Shown in pieces: positions 22,140 to 35,899 of a stretch of 64,000 bases of DNA. The stretch lies in the NCBI RefSeq assembly GCF_023159225.1, contig NC_063168.1, positions 53,051,398-53,115,397 of the forward strand, written 5' to 3'. Origin of the DNA: Perognathus longimembris pacificus. Lineage: Eukaryota; Chordata; Mammalia; Rodentia; Heteromyidae. Both the position numbers and the translations under genes were made by a program. How positions within the stretch are numbered: the stretch's first letter is position 1; each line of letters opens with the position of its first letter. The notes under the pieces were generated by a model. The model did not search any database. It had not been told where the DNA came from and saw only the letters and a program-made list of their open reading frames with translations.

Positions 22140-25100
22140 TCCCCCCTTTTGTCACTTGAGTTTGCTGACTGAGTTTGGAGAGTGTGTCCATAGCGTGCAT
22201 GAACCAGAAAGGAAAATCCTTTTGCACTGCCTTCTAAGGATTTCGGAACAATATCTGTAGAGGTTTGTTTCCTCACTGCCCCCTTAAAAATCTTTATTAT
22301 CACATATTGCACGTTGTGATATTTCATACATGAATATAAGGTATTTTTACATTCCATTTTAATGAGCAAGTTCTTTATATCCTTCCACTAAAACTACCAT
22401 CTTCCCTGTGACGTGTAGTTTCACTTTGTACAGTTTCACTCACTGTAGTTAGTATAATTTGGCAAATAAATTCTGTAAAAAAAAACAAAACTTTACATAC
22501 TCCAGCATTACTGGATTAGATTTAAGCTTATATAAGACACTTAACTTTCTTCTTAGGTTTGAAAGATGCCTTTTCTGAGAACTACTTTCACTCACTCCTG
22601 TCTTCATGGTTTGCAAACATTTTACCTCATGTAGGGTAGCCCTAATGGCTTACTAAGCCACTGGTCCGAAGATAACTATGCCCACCATGTTCAAGCTAGG
22701 CAAGGAATACAGTTTGGGGAAAAGAAGGAAAAGAGCACTTTGTCTAATGTAAATAGTTATTAAAATTTGTTGTGAAGATCCCTAAACCACAAGAAAATTG
22801 CAAAAGAAAACTGGAAGTAACTGACAAAAATGGTCTTTCCAAGGAAAAGTGCTTTCTTTGAGAAACTGTACAAGGGTTCATTTAATAAATATTTCCATAA
22901 GACTGATTAGCGCAACAAATTATTAATCATTTAAATAGAATGTTTAGCTCAGTATTTCTGAAGCCAATGAATAAGTGGTATGTTAGAAAGATTTGTACAA
23001 AAGGCAAATTAGCAATCTCAATACTATTTAGTAATTCAAGGTTGAGTCAATTACAGATTTCACACTAGAAACTTTCTATTTTGTTAGTAAAGTTGCTTTT
23101 GTTCAATGAGTAAACAATCATTCTCAGGCATAACCAGTACTTTACCTAATGGATACTAACCTTGCTCAGTGGTTATCAGTAATTTTTCTGGATTGTTTCA
23201 ACGCAAGAATCAAATATCTTCAGAGATAGCAGAAGTTTTTAAGTTGCGTTCTTGTGCTTGTGTTTGGTAGCCTTCTTAAAATATGGTAATAGAGAAGTGG
23301 AAGAGTTAAGTGGAATTAAGCACACTAAGAAGAGTGAGTATGGCCCTCCCTCATTGGTCAAGGACATCCTTGACTGTGTGTATGTCATGTCCACAAGCCA
23401 AGGTCACTGTCAGAGTTGAAACATTTAAAAAGTTGAACATTCATCAGACAAAATGTCACAATACATATGAGTAAAAATTAGCTAAAGTACTTTTATATAG
23501 AATAAGAACAAAACATTTCATTTTGGTCTTGGGTGTTAAGACAATTTTGTGTAACATTCTTCTGGGCAAAGTTAGGGGTTGGTTTTCTAGGCCCACTTTC
23601 CTCAGTGATTGTACCTTCTGGAGGAGATCTTGTTCAAGAAATTGTTCAGGACATCAACACAAAACAAGACTCTTGGTAAATAAACATATCTATAGAATGA
23701 ATTTACTCTCTACAGTGACAACAAAGGTGTATTAATCAACCATTGCTAACACTACTATTATGACACATAATTGTACTCTCATTCAGAGAAGCAAATCTAG
23801 AAAAACATAGTAGATTTCATCTAACATCTAATGATTTTAGCAGAAAGCTTGTTTTATAAAGCAAGCAGGCAATCTATAAACATTGTATATTTACATAATT
23901 ATGAATTTTTTCTGACATCACATTTGCTAGGCAGGCACTATCACACTTATTTATTTATTTATTATTTATCAGTGATAGCCTTGACTGATCTCAAGTAAAT
24001 AGGTAAAGTAGGCATGTCCCTTCCATCTGTCCAGTGTCCAAGGACAGAGAAAATCCACTCTCCTCTTATGTAATCTGTCAGCACAAAAATAATTCTTCCA
24101 TCAGCCACAGGCTCTACTAGATTTCCAGTAATACCTAGGGAAATACCATCCACAGGCCACAGGGTTCTTTGATGTTCTCACATAGGGAAAAACAGCCTTC
24201 CAATACTCCTTATAAAATAAAAGTAAGACAATTCAAACAATAATGGCCTCATACTTACCTCTTCTGGCAGCAGCAGCAGCAGCATCTTATTTCTCAAACA
24301 GTAGGAAGTAGAAGGAACCTTTCTTCTGGGCACAATGAGCGTTTAGTCATTCACAGTACAAGGAGCGTAACTCAAAAAGTGTCCTTAATAGATAAGAGAC
24401 ATTAACTGACTTGAATACATTTGAATATATACATACAGAAATGCAGTAAGACTGCAGAGAGTGACAGTACAGTCGCTTAAAGAATTTTTATAAAATGTCT
24501 ACATAGGAGAATCCAGCTGGACACAAGATGCTCTCACTCTGCCTTGGTTACTGTTTGCAATTCTGAGATATGACTTAAGTGGCACTATTATTTTCTTTCC
24601 TTTTTAAGAAATAGAAACTGTAAAAAACTATGGCTTAAATTGTTGCTTCAAAAGTATACACATAATTCAAATACTTTAAAAAAAAACTCTGTCATCAGAG
24701 TATTCTAAATAAATAAACTTTCCATTAACTCCCATTAACTCCCTCTTGTGCTACTAACATCCCCGAAAAGTTTTAAAAGTTTCTTCTCTGAGGCTTCTCT
24801 CAGGAAACTTTTCCACCCGCTTAACACTATACCAACTACTAAAGCTACTATCATGAAGGGCAAAGTTGTTTTTTTTTTAATTGCCCAGATAAGTGTCTTT
24901 GATCTCTCTAGAACTGAGTTTCTCAATCTCAGTGCTATTGACTTTTTGGACCAGAGGATTATTTGCTGTAAGGAGAATTCCATGTTGTCCAGTGTTTGTC
25001 AGTATCTCTGTCTTTCCCCCCTAGTTGCTGATAGACTATATGGTAACATGACACTTCATGGATTCTGAGCCCTTACTTAACAGTAAGGAGCTCAAACATA

Positions 25101-28100
25101 CGTACATTCTTCTAGAGAATTAAATTGTGCTTGGGTAGGCTTCTTAATGCCCCAGCTCTGAAAGAATATGCTACAAATGTTTTGAATAATTTCTTAAAAG
25201 TAGAGTCCACGTATTATTCATTTTCCTACCTCAGTACTTGACATTCAGTAATATATATCTTGATCTTGGATGGATGAATGGATAAGTGGATAAATAAAAT
25301 ATCAACTTCTATACTCATTATAAATGGGAGAGACCAAGAAGGAACCTAAGTCCACGCGTGGGTCTTCAATGACCAATCCTAAGATAAAAGGAGAATTAAT
25401 AAAGCATAAAGGCCATGTCCATGGGGCCGGGGGGCGGGGGGGAGGCATCTTTTTGGACTCCTAGCTCTGGGGCCCTTCTCTATGGAGAGCCTAGCTTAAC
25501 TTTCACTTTCAATAATAAATTTGTTGTACACACATATTTGTAAATGTATATATATGTATTTCACTTCACATATATGTAAATGTATATATATTTCACTTTT
25601 CAACTGCAAGGTTTAGCAAGATTAACATATATAAGACTATTTTTATAAAACTGGTTAACATCAGGTAAGATAGCTTTCAGAGGAGAAAGGCCCGTTGGTG
25701 GTGGGACAGGGAATTTCAGGAAAACTGAGAAAGAAGAAATAAAGCTTGCAAAAATAACTGGACACTGACTTTATACTGGACACCTCCCAAAGCTAGTCCT
25801 GCTTTCCAAACTAACTTTTCTCATCAGAATTTACTACCTAGTGTTTAGCATCCTTTATAAGTCTATGTAAACAATATTTTAAAAATATTTTAGTGTTGTA
25901 TTTGTAATTAAAATGACACACCAAAAGATGGGGTATTTATGTTCACATAAACCAATTATTTGTACAGAAAGTAAGAGTCTTTGAAAGCCTAACCAAAGAA
26001 TAAGAGTGGTAAATACGACTGCCTTGGAATGTAACCGTAGTTAGTTAAAATAAGGAAGGTCCACATTCATTATTTGAATTGCTGAGAATGCATTCTCAAG
26101 ATCACAGATCAAAGAGAGTATGCATCTTAGGGTTTTGGCTTATCTAGAACAATAAGAAAACAGTGGCTGTAGGACTGGCCTATGACAACATCAATTACAT
26201 TACTGAACTAAATCATAGAGGTTGTAAATATTGACAGTTGTAGAAAGAAACAAAGCACAGACAAGAAAAATCTAGGTGGAAAGAAGATCACAAAAAGAGC
26301 ACAGAGCCTGGCTGTTCCTGTCCACATCTATGTTTACAATCAATACCCATGGTAATAAGTTTTTATTCAGTATATTATGTATTTGTCTTATACATGTTCA
26401 TATTATATATTTATATTATATATGTATTAAATCTTTTATTATTAAATTATTTCTCAAGATACTGTACACATTCCATCTGAAAACAACAAACTGTATAAAA
26501 AAAAACCAAAACAAAAACCTGTACCAGGAGGAGTACTAGGAGCAGGCAGGAAAAATGAATAGTGCTGTGAACACCCAAAGAACAAAGATACAAAACGAAG
26601 TCATTCTTGTTTTTCCTGGGACTAGTGGTGTAGCTCTTAGCACATCAGCAGAGTGTTATGGTTCAGACAGTTTCTGCCTTGAGCTGAAAACACCCAGTGG
26701 TGAGTCATTGGTGCTCTTAGTTGAACTAATAGAGTTGCCTCTATGTTGTACTTAGGAAGAGAGGTCACCTCAGCAATAACCAGCAGCCTCTCCCTAACTG
26801 AACCCCACAAACCTAGCTTTGCTTCTGCAGTTTCCATAGGAAGAGATTGACATGCTGGATACTTTGTGTCTGTTTTTACCTGAGGGGCATGGGAAGGGGT
26901 AGAAGTTTGTGGAAAGAATCTGAAAGCCCCAGATGGAGCTCAACTGGTTAGTGGTGTGGTTCAGCCCTCCTAGTGCAAATGAGTCTGAGAGGAGGCCTGG
27001 GAAAGATGTCCAGGTTAGAGAAGCAGTAATATTCCTGATCTGAGTTATAGAATTACAGGTGACAAGTTGATAAAACCAAAACCTACCAGACAAAGGAATG
27101 GGGGCAGGGGTCTACCAAAGAGTAAGAAAGAAGGTTGAAAGAATGAGGAAATAAAGACAAGAATGAAATCGTTAATCTTTGGCATCACAACTTTACAGGA
27201 AACAGAAAGGAAGCCCATCAATTTGAAAGCCATCTTCAAGGACTCCAATTCTCCCCATTTAACCCAAGGCCAACCTCTGTGATGAAGAAGACAAGATGGC
27301 TGAGATGGGCTGTCTTCCTGTAGCATGGCTATGCCATGCTGCTATATTTCTCCTCTAATAAACTTTCCTCTGACCTTTATTATGTTTGCATCTTGCCTGA
27401 ATTATTCTTCTGCTAGATGCAAGGATTAAGGTTGTTTAGCTGCCCTAAACTTGCTGGTAACATATTTGTTGTGTTGGCCAGAAAGTTAAGGATTAAGTAT
27501 GTCTTTGACTTGGATTCATTGAAAGGTAACATTCTTAAGAAATACTGAGAGTGGATCCAATCTCACCAGTAGAAGTGATGGACCACTACAGAGCAGACTG
27601 GAGGCCATTGTAAGGAGGGGGAGGCACTTGTACATTGTATGGTGTGGTACTTCCTTCAACTGAATGGACTTGAGAAGATGCATACAGGTAAGGTCACTTT
27701 TACCTTCCACTTACACATACCCAGACTACAATGAATCTGCATTCCATCAGCTTTGATGAATAAGAGAAAGGGAGCTGAACCTGTATCATCCCCACTGGCT
27801 ACCTCCATCAGAAGCTATTCAGGCGTAGGAGGCATCACAATCAGCAGGGCAAGGGCACACAGCCCCATGAGAAAGTATCCATTCTACCCTTCCCATCTGC
27901 ACTGATGGCAGAGGAGCAGGAGTTGAGGTGGGAGAAAGACAACGAGGGTGAGGAGATAATAATGAGGATCAAGTCTAGCCTGCTCTAGGGTGGAGAGCAA
28001 GTCTAACTTGATCTTGGGTGACCAAGAGTTCCTGGGTGGAGACTGAAATGCCAGCTGGCTAAATTTCCACATAAAGAGTTAGGGGGCCAGCAGTGGGATC

Positions 28101-28320
28101 CAGGAAACCCACCCTGCAGCAGAAAAGGGAATTGATCGGGGCATAGTTGACTCTCTTCTTGAGACTGGATGTGGTTAAGTCCAGAAAAGAGAGATTATTG
28201 GAAAGATAATAAAGTAGATCAAGGATCTAATCTACTGTATAATTTTCTGAACTCTGTAATTTAATTGTCTTCTGGGAAAATCTCCTTTAGTTGCTGAAAA
28301 CATTGTAGTTTGAGGGTCAA
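22140..28320. other. Upstream intergenic DNA, no gene seen
   Basis: Mostly AT-rich unique-looking sequence. Minor items are a short CAG run (24268-24284), a G-run at 25424-25442, TA/TG-rich tracts near 25540-25600 and 26395-26430, and a possible LTR 3' end at about 27340-27420. Open frames are short and unrecognised. Confidence 0.5.
27060..27425 (+). mobile_element. Possible LTR 3' part (relic)
   Basis: The end 'cctctaataaactttcctctg' then 'cttgcctgaattattcttc' resembles an LTR polyadenylation signal followed by U5. No matching ends or target duplication were found, so this is tentative. Confidence 0.3.
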
Positions 28321-28340
28321 CTTCACCATGTCTTCAGCTA

Positions 28341-28345
<5 letters not shown>

Positions 28346-28398
<53 letters not shown>

Positions 28399-28415
28399 CA
28401 GAGAGAGAGAGAGAG
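28346..28415 (+). repeat. (GT)n then (GA)n microsatellite
   Basis: About 24 GT units followed by a short AGAGAG run. Confidence 0.95.
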
Positions 28416-28544
28416 GAACAATGGTGTCCACTGAGAGACACTGTTTAGTGAACATGGTCATTCTCTATAGTGAGAAGTCCCAGTAGAAGAGTGTTTTCTT
28501 AAAGAACAAGTTGTATGTATGGCTTGGACTTTGTGAATTCAAAC

Positions 28545-29325
28545 AACAACAACAAATGCTGGTGGGGATGTGGGAAACAAAGAACCCTGCTGCACTACTG
28601 GTGGGAATGTAAACTAGTACAACCACTCTGGAAATCAGTCTAGAGGTTCCTCAAAAAACTAAACACAGACCTTCCCTATGACCCAGCCATGCCACTCCTG
28701 GGCATTTACCCTGAGCATCATGAGCCAGGATGTGATAAGGACACCTGCACAGCCATGTTCATTGCCACACTATTCACAATAGTCAAGATATGGAAACAAG
28801 CCAGATGCCCCACAATAGATGAGTGGATCCAAAAAAAAAATGTGGTACCTATAGACAATGGAATTTTACACAGCCATTAGAAAGAATAAAATAATATCAT
28901 TTGCAGGGACATGGATGGAGCTAGAACAAATCATGTTTACATAAAATAATACACATATAAAATGAACTCCAAGATATGGAAACAAAAGACCTCTCTTTTA
29001 ATTTTTTTAAATCTTATTTTTAGTTTATATTCCCTATTTTTTGATGACCATTTTTTTCTTATGTCTGGTGTATTCAGGTGTGTATCTTTAAGAGTTGGGT
29101 AGGGTACAGAACTCTAGGGGAAAAGGGTAAAAAAGTGCAGCAGTGGAACTCACTGAGAGATACAACTTGTGGGTGGAAACGGGAGGAATTGGGGAAGTGA
29201 GAGAACAGAAGATACTGAACAAAAGGAAATGTACTCATCACGTGACTCGTGTAATTATAATCCCTCTGTACATCACCTTTACAATATCAATAAAGTAAAG
29301 TAATAATAATAATAAAGAAAAACAG
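28545..29325 (+). mobile_element. 5'-truncated L1 (end of ORF2 plus 3' UTR)
   Basis: Begins inside the C-terminal part of ORF2. The frame reads MPLLGIYPEH, then TCTAMFIATLFTIVKIWKQ and CPTIDEWIQKK, closely resembling mammalian L1 ORF2 C-termini. The frame breaks at an A-run near 28831. The 3' UTR follows ('atgaactccaagatatgg', 'gtgcagcagtggaactcac', 'catcacctttacaatatc') and ends in AATAAAG and AAT repeats. Reverse transcriptase and endonuclease parts are absent, so it is dead. Confidence 0.9.
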
Positions 29326-29341
29326 GGAAACAAAAAGAAAC

Positions 29342-29535
29342 TGGGGCTGTTCATGGTGGCACATCCTGTAATCCTAGCTGTTCAGGAGGCAGAGATAGGA
29401 AGATCCACACAAACCCAGTGATAACCCAGGAATAAAAAGCAAGATCCTATCAGGAAATATAACTCATGTTGACCTACTAGGCAAATGTGAAGCTCTGAGT
29501 TCAAGTCCCAGTACCCCTCCCCCCCCCACACAAAC
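29342..29535 (+). repeat. B1-Geo type SINE, diverged
   Basis: B1 half 'ttcatggtggcacatcc', 'gtaatcctagctgttcagg'; right end 'ctctgagttcaagtcccag' followed by a C-run. Sits just after the L1 tail. Confidence 0.75.
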
Positions 29536-29539
29536 AAGA

Positions 29540-31050
29540 AACCTCCAGAAATGTTTGCAGTTATCTTATGCTTTAGAGGTAGCAGAGGTGAGGAGCTGTC
29601 ACATTGAGTACTGATATTAACATGATTTATTTGTGCTCACAATAGAGTTTCTATGAAATGTGTGTGGTATATAATAATCTAATATGTTGAGTGACCTACT
29701 GTATTGCTCACATAGACTTGCCTGGTCTGCGAAGTGTCTTAAAATTCAGATGATAGCATGTCTTCCCAGCATATGGGACTTGATATTTGCTAATTCTAGT
29801 AACTGAACTTTTTCTTCCACCTGTAAATTCTGCATATACAGGAAATCTCACTGATGAAAATGACTTGCTTATTAGTTGTATTTGTAACTCTTAGGCCAAG
29901 AGGACATTAGGAGGAAAGGTACTCCTGGAAGAAGTGTTATATCTAAGGTTGAAATATTTGATTTTTTTTAGTGAGTTTTTTGGGGGGCTTTTTACTTTAA
30001 GTGAGCTCTGAGAGTTTTTATTTAAAGGAGAAAGTAGGAAAATGTTGGTGTACCAATTAGGAACACTTTCAAATCTAAGTAATATCAAAATCTGACTGGC
30101 AGTAGATGTTAAGGAAGCTATTGGTTTTGATTCATCAATCAATGATGCCATTAAAGGGCGGACTATGTCTTTCAGTTTGTCATCCTCAGTGCTGGCTTTT
30201 TCTTTATTGCTTGTCTTGCTTAAGACAGGAGGAAGGGAGAAGAAGACCAGGAAAGGAAAGTGGTCTCAGAAAACTTTGTGAATGCATATTTACGGAAGCA
30301 GAGCACATAGCCACGTTCAGTTATAAGTGAAGCAGGGAAAGCAAGTCTCTAGCCTCAAGAGTAGCAAAATGAAAGAGAAGTTTGCTAAGGTTAAAATTAG
30401 GTGACCAAGTGCCACACTGACCAAGAGGGAGATGGAATGTGAACCAAGAACCAGATGTGAAACTCTGAAATACAAAACAGTGACTCTAAAGCATGTAAGA
30501 TATACACTGTCTTTGAATAATACTGTGTTTAAGCTTCAAGCCATACTCTAGCACATTAATAGAACTCTACCATTTCTTGCACTGAAAAATGTTCAAGTAC
30601 TAACATCGTCTATCTAATTACACTATCCTAGTTTTTAGGTTCCATTTAATACTCAACTTTTATACTCTGGAGTTTGAGGATATCTTTAAAAAATGTGTCC
30701 TTTGCTAGCAGATTCAGCAAGATGGGATTTTTTTTGTATATTTATTTATTTTTCCTTTTGAAATAGGAACTCTTACATGTTCTGTGGTTTATGTAAAGAC
30801 CTGTGGTTTATAATGCCTCAGCAAAACTGATTAAGTAGACCAAGGGAAAAGAGCAAGAGAAAATAGTAACCTAGTGGGGGACGAATAGCTCTTGAAAGAA
30901 GTTCTTAAGAATATTCAGAGTGTCACAGAAGATGGAATCCATAAAGCTTTATCAGAAACAAAATAAAAGTGATAGGGAAAGAAATTGGGTCACTGGGCCT
31001 AGAGAATATGAGGGGAATATAGTTTTTAAATCCAGAGACAAAGCATTGAG
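29540..31050. other. Intergenic, nothing recognised
   Basis: No exon-like frame or clear repeat. Confidence 0.45.
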
Positions 31051-31260
31051 AATCAAATGTGTGTTGGCCCCAATCATGTATTCCAAGTTCTCCCCTCCCC
31101 CCAGCCCCTGCCACCCTCCCTCCCCCAGTATAAGGATATTAGGAAGTGAGACCTTTGGGAGTTTATTAGGTCAGGAGGATGAGTCCTTATGAATGGAATT
31201 AGTGCCCTCATGAAAGAAATCCAGAAATTTGACTTCCTCTTCTTTCCACAGGATCTACCA
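31050..31260 (+). mobile_element. MLT1/MST-type LTR fragment
   Basis: Typical phrase order 'aggatattaggaagtgagac', 'ctttgggagtttattagg', 'gaatggaattagtgccctc', 'atgaaagaaatccagaa'. A pyrimidine-rich insert (31092-31127) interrupts it. Relic only. Confidence 0.75.
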
Positions 31261-33740
31261 CACATATCTGAACCATATAATTAGTTCGCTTAAGAACACT
31301 AAAGTGAAATCACTCAGCTAATAATTGCACACTGAGTGATAACAGCATCAGTTTTTAACTTTTACTAAATTCTGTAAGCCTGGTTTTAAAATTGATCTGT
31401 ACTTGGCACACACTTTTACTTAGTTTTCATTACCAAATCTGTGGTCAGCCAAGGCACTGATGCTCTGGTCTGATGAAGGTCCGAGGCACAGTACACATCT
31501 CCTTATCTGGCAACAGGGTAGAATTTTGAGTGGTGCTGGGTCCTTCCTCCATTTTGATTTGGTATAAGATTGCTGAAAACTATCATAGCTTGGGTGTACA
31601 TGGTGGAGGAGGGTGGTAATCTGGCCAGCAAAACAATGGAACAAGTGATACGATTCATTTCAAACAACTCAGACTCATAGAAAGTCTATGGCTGTGCTCA
31701 GTCTAATCTGGACCCTTTCCTCCCTCCCCATGCATGCTCTCTTCTTGTCCTTGAAAGAGGAAGGGTTGATGAGAGGAGCTAACTTTTTTTTTTTTTGCCC
31801 CCATCTGCTTGCCATGATGGAGTTGGTGCTCGCAGCCCTCGCCTCCAGTCCTGTATTTGGATTCACGCTCCAGCCTCAGCTGGTAATATTTGTGATCATT
31901 TCCATGGCTTTCGATGTCAAGGTCTAGCATTTTATTTCCATCTCAGCAGCTCTACCATATGGCTACTATCTTTATGGAGGAGATAGCCTAGGAAGATATC
32001 ACTGAGGAAGCAAAGTTGGGTTGAACAGAGAAGACCGAGAGGTGCTGACCTTGTGCATAGAATTCATGACAGCATTATCAAGAGCATCGCAAGTATGTGT
32101 TTTCCCTCCAGTTGCTCTTGGAGGAGAGGTAAAACTCTTTCTCGAGGGGACATACTGTGGGGAGGTAAACACATTGGAAAGTCATGGAATGTGAAGGCAA
32201 ATTAGTAAGGTTTGTTTCATAGAAGGAGTCTCCTGGGTTAATATGGATAGGCAAGGCTTTCAAATTCTCAAGTTGTCTGAGAGATTAGGAGTTGCCTGGC
32301 CCTCCATGGTAGAATGTAGAAGGACAGACAGATATTTTGCCTGGTTTGTTTTGTTTTGTTCTTGCTTATTTCCTAATTGTCTCCTTGTGTTAAGGAGGCA
32401 TATGTTGGAATGGCATACTTTGTTATTCTTCTTCCTCTCAAGAGTGTCGTTGAGAGATTGAACTCTCGTATTTGAAGCTGGCGACAGTGCAACTCCTGGT
32501 TAGAAATTGCAGTTCCCTCTTGTCTAGTAAGCCCCAGTCTGACTCTTGGAGTGCCCACCAATGGATGTGGGTGACAGAAAGTAGGAATGAAGTGGTGTTT
32601 AAGGGAGAAAGAAAAGCAGCAGATGAAAGAGAGGGGAGATGCGTGCTCCTGATTGGGTATGGTGGGTGACTTGGGGAATAAGAACCTCTGGGTTTCAGGC
32701 CAAAGTTTCTAGTTTCTGTGTGAGAATAGTGATGGAGTTTCAAAGAGAGTGAAGCTCAGGTGGTGTCAAACTGGAGCCTTCCCTACAGAGCTCCCAGAAA
32801 TCTGACTGTTCAGAAAGGAGTATTTGGATAGAAAGTGCTGTCTATGACTCCAAATGACAATCACCTAGAGATATGATCTTTTCTACAAATGTGTAGTCTT
32901 CATAATGAATGATAAAAAATATTTAGTGCTTTTATGTGTATGAAATATGATTATGTATTTGTTCTCTGCCTCATTTGATAACTATAAGAACCTTCAAGTT
33001 AAATATTATTTTCATGTTTCAGGGCTTAACTGCTCCATTCTCTTGGCTGATATATTCTGCCTGTTTATATAGAAAAAGTTGGCCACAAGAGGGCAGCAGG
33101 GAACCACTAAGACTTTCAGGTGGATAACTACCGTCTGCTCTAGTGTAGTTTTATAGATAGATACTTAGGGAAAATGACCTGGACAGGATGACTGATTCTG
33201 CAGCTCTATCCTGAATTTTCTGATTCTATAGTTTGAGTGGGGGCTGGAATATGTAACACACAAGATATGGGAGCAATTCCTGTGCAATGCTGACTTCCAT
33301 TTAGCTTCTGTAAACCAGGATGACAAATTCTATTCCTAGGAGAATTATACTTGCAAAAATGTTGTACTGGGAAAGTAATACATTTTGTAAATATGTGCTT
33401 ATTTCAAAGAAGAATTTTAAAATCAAGTATCTGTGCAAACACCTCTTAGGTTTTAAAACACAACAACAATAGAATGTCACAAGCATTTTACGGCCCCCTA
33501 CGTGCCCTTCGGTCCCCATTTTCCCCCTACCCCAGAGGTAACCTTAATTATATCTGAGAATTGTCCCCTCATCTCTTTGAAAGACAAACACTCATTTTCC
33601 TATATTTAAATTTGGGCTAATTTTGCATTTTTAATAAAGATATCTTCTCTTTCTCCAGTTTACAAGATAGTTGTAAGACTTAGGCACTGGATGCATGGGC
33701 TTAAAGTTATTTCCTTTCATAAACAAGCCAACATGTTTGT
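31261..33740. other. Intergenic, no gene
   Basis: Low CpG. A T-run lies at 31783-31796. Short open frames near 31690-31990 are not recognised. Contains the CTCF-like motif at 33083. Confidence 0.45.
33083..33096 (+). promoter_or_regulatory. CTCF-like motif
   Basis: CCACAAGAGGGCAG matches the CTCF core CCASYAGRKGGCRS at all but one position (A at position 5). Occupancy is inferred, not shown. Confidence 0.5.
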
Positions 33741-33744
33741 TTAT

Positions 33745-33828
33745 GTGTTTTTCTAGTACTGGGATTTAAACTCATGGCCTCATATGCCATAGGCCAGTGT
33801 TCTACCACTTGAACATTACCCCTAGCCA
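33745..33828 (-). repeat. ID-type monomer, antisense
   Basis: 'tagtactgggatttaaactc' to 'ttctaccacttgaacattac', ending 'cccctagcc', the complement of an ID-like tRNA-derived monomer. Confidence 0.7.
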
Positions 33829-33906
33829 CCCTTGCATAAGGGTGTGGGACCCTTGCATGGGTCTCTTGTTCTTTCTTTGCTTCATCTACTTTCCCTTTCT
33901 CTTTCC

Positions 33907-33968
33907 CTTCCTTCCTTCCTTCCTTCCTTCCTTCCTTCCTTCCTTCCTTCCTTCCTTCCTTCCTTCCT
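33907..33968 (+). repeat. (TTCC)n microsatellite
   Basis: About 15 perfect TTCC units within a longer pyrimidine tract (33885-34008). Confidence 0.97.
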
Positions 33969-34049
33969 GTCTTTCTTTCTGTTTCTGTCTTTCTTTTCTT
34001 CTTTTTTACTTAAGAGTAGAACAATATGCATGATTAGCCGTAATCCTTG

Positions 34050-34400
34050 AAAAAAGGGACTGATAAATTTGAGCATATTAAAATCAAGAACTTTAAAAAT
34101 AGAGTGGGAAGGCAAGCTATACACTGGCATATTTACAATACATACAACTGCTAAAGGATGAATATCCAGAGCATATAAAGAATCATATAGCAATGAGAAA
34201 AAGACAGACAACATTGTAGGACAATGAGCAAAACTCATGTGCACCTTAGAAAAAAGTACTAAAAGACGTTAACCTCACTAGTTACCAGGAAAATACATAT
34301 TAAACTCACAAAGAGATTCTAGCACATAGCTTACAGATTGGTCAAAAGGAAGAGCCAGTCAATATTAAGTGTTGTTGAAACAACACAGACTCCCTCATTG
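34050..34400 (+). mobile_element. Old L1 ORF2 fragment
   Basis: Phrases in L1 order: 'aaggatgaatatccagagc', 'aggacaatgagcaaaactc', 'accaggaaaatacatatt', 'aaactcacaaagagattc', 'attggtcaaaaggaag'. Many stops. Confidence 0.7.
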
Positions 34401-34869
34401 CTGAGTAACTTAATATAATCAGACTGAGAAACATCCTTATTATTATCATCTAACTAATCTTCCGTAGGTTCTGATATGGGAGAACAGGGAAACAACGTAG
34501 AATCCCAGTGTCCAGGACTGAAGAAGAATTAGGAAGCAGAGCTTGCAGAGAATCTGCAGGCAGCAATGGTCTCATTGTGAACTCATGTTCACAGCCAGAC
34601 ACTTGGGCTGCTATGTGTTTTCAGGGTCAGTGGTCTAGAGAAAGAGCTGGACACACAGCAGAGGGGAGTAAGGCTAGCCCCCTTACAGTGCCTTATCCCA
34701 TCACAAAAGCTTCAGAGAGAGTAGTTTCTGTCCCATCCTTTTTTCCCAAATCACTTCCAAATTCATCTTTTGGCCCACTCTAGCTACCACCTGCAGGCAG
34801 GAGAGGGGATTCTGAAGGGTGTAGTTTTCATTGTCTAAGTTTTCTACTAGCGAGTTACATTTATTTGCA

Positions 34870-35240
34870 TTTACAGTTCTAGAGGTCAGATGTCTGAGAC
34901 TCACTGGGCCCAAATCAAAGTGGTGGCAGGATCAGATGCAATCTGGAAGTGCTGGGGGAGACTCTATCTCCTTGCTTTTTCTGTCTGTTGATGCATCATC
35001 TTTCTGAGTCTCAGCCTCCTGTATTCCTACCACAAGAACTCTTGTGATTGCATGAGACCCACCTGGATAACTCAGAGTAATGTCTCCATTTCACAATCCA
35101 TGGCTTAATGGCCTCTATGGAATCATTTTTTCATGAAAGTTCACATAGTCACAGGTCCCAGGGATTAGAAGGTAGGCATGTTGGGGCACGGGAGTTGGGG
35201 GGGGTATGTTATTCATTATTCAGTCTAACCTGTAAGCACC
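34870..35240 (+). repeat. Ancient interspersed repeat, family not named
   Basis: Contains 'ttctagaggtcagatgtctg', 'atcaaagtggtggcagg', 'gcatgagacccacctgg' and 'cacaggtcccagggattag', an order familiar from old mammalian repeats. I cannot name the family from memory. Confidence 0.45.
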
Positions 35241-35660
35241 CCCAAGACCACACGGTCCAGCCATCTTCCACCATCCAGTTGGAGCTTTTCTCATTGGCTG
35301 TTTTCAATTTGTTTACCTAAGTGGTTATACAGTGTGTGGTTCCCTCCTAAAATGTATAGATTTTACAGTTTTAAGATAAACTTTATTCTCTCTCTCAGGT
35401 CCTTCTACTGTCTCATGACTTGTCTCTTCAGCTCTATTGTGGAGTTTCAGACATTCCTTTTAACTTAGGTTGATGATAATTTCAATGGTTTTCTTCATGA
35501 TCCTAGTTGCTATGTCTACTTTTTTTGTTTTTGCTTTTTAATGATTTGGGGAGACTAATAACACTATACTGGTAACCAGATAATGGATATCTGAGTAATC
35601 TGTATTTTTCCATGATTTTGAGCCAATAGAGAGAGCAAGCAGATACTGTGATAAAGATTG

Positions 35661-35895
35661 CAAGGTGCTGGTGGCTCATGCCTATAATCCTAGATACTTA
35701 GGAAACTGAGATTTGAGGAATTTGGTTCAATGCCAAGCCCAGACAGGAAAGTCCATGAGACTCTTATCTCTAACTAGCCACCAAAAGACAGAAGTAGAGG
35801 TGTGGCTCAAGTGGTACAGCACCAACCTTGAGCAAAAAGCCTAAGGGACAGTGCCCAGACTCTGAGTTCAAGCCCTAGTAAGCCCTAGTACTTAA
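35661..35895 (+). repeat. B1-Geo dimeric SINE, sense
   Basis: 'gctggtggctcatgcctat', linker 'cttatctctaactagcc', right half 'gtggctcaagtggtacagc', 'gagttcaagccctag'. 'taagccctag' is duplicated at the 3' end. Confidence 0.88.
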
Positions 35896-35899
35896 ATAA

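Noticed and set aside
33882..34244. Frames made of Ser/Phe/Leu or Lys/Glu/Gly repeats here and at 37205-37505
   Set aside because: Translations of TTCC/GGAA microsatellites.
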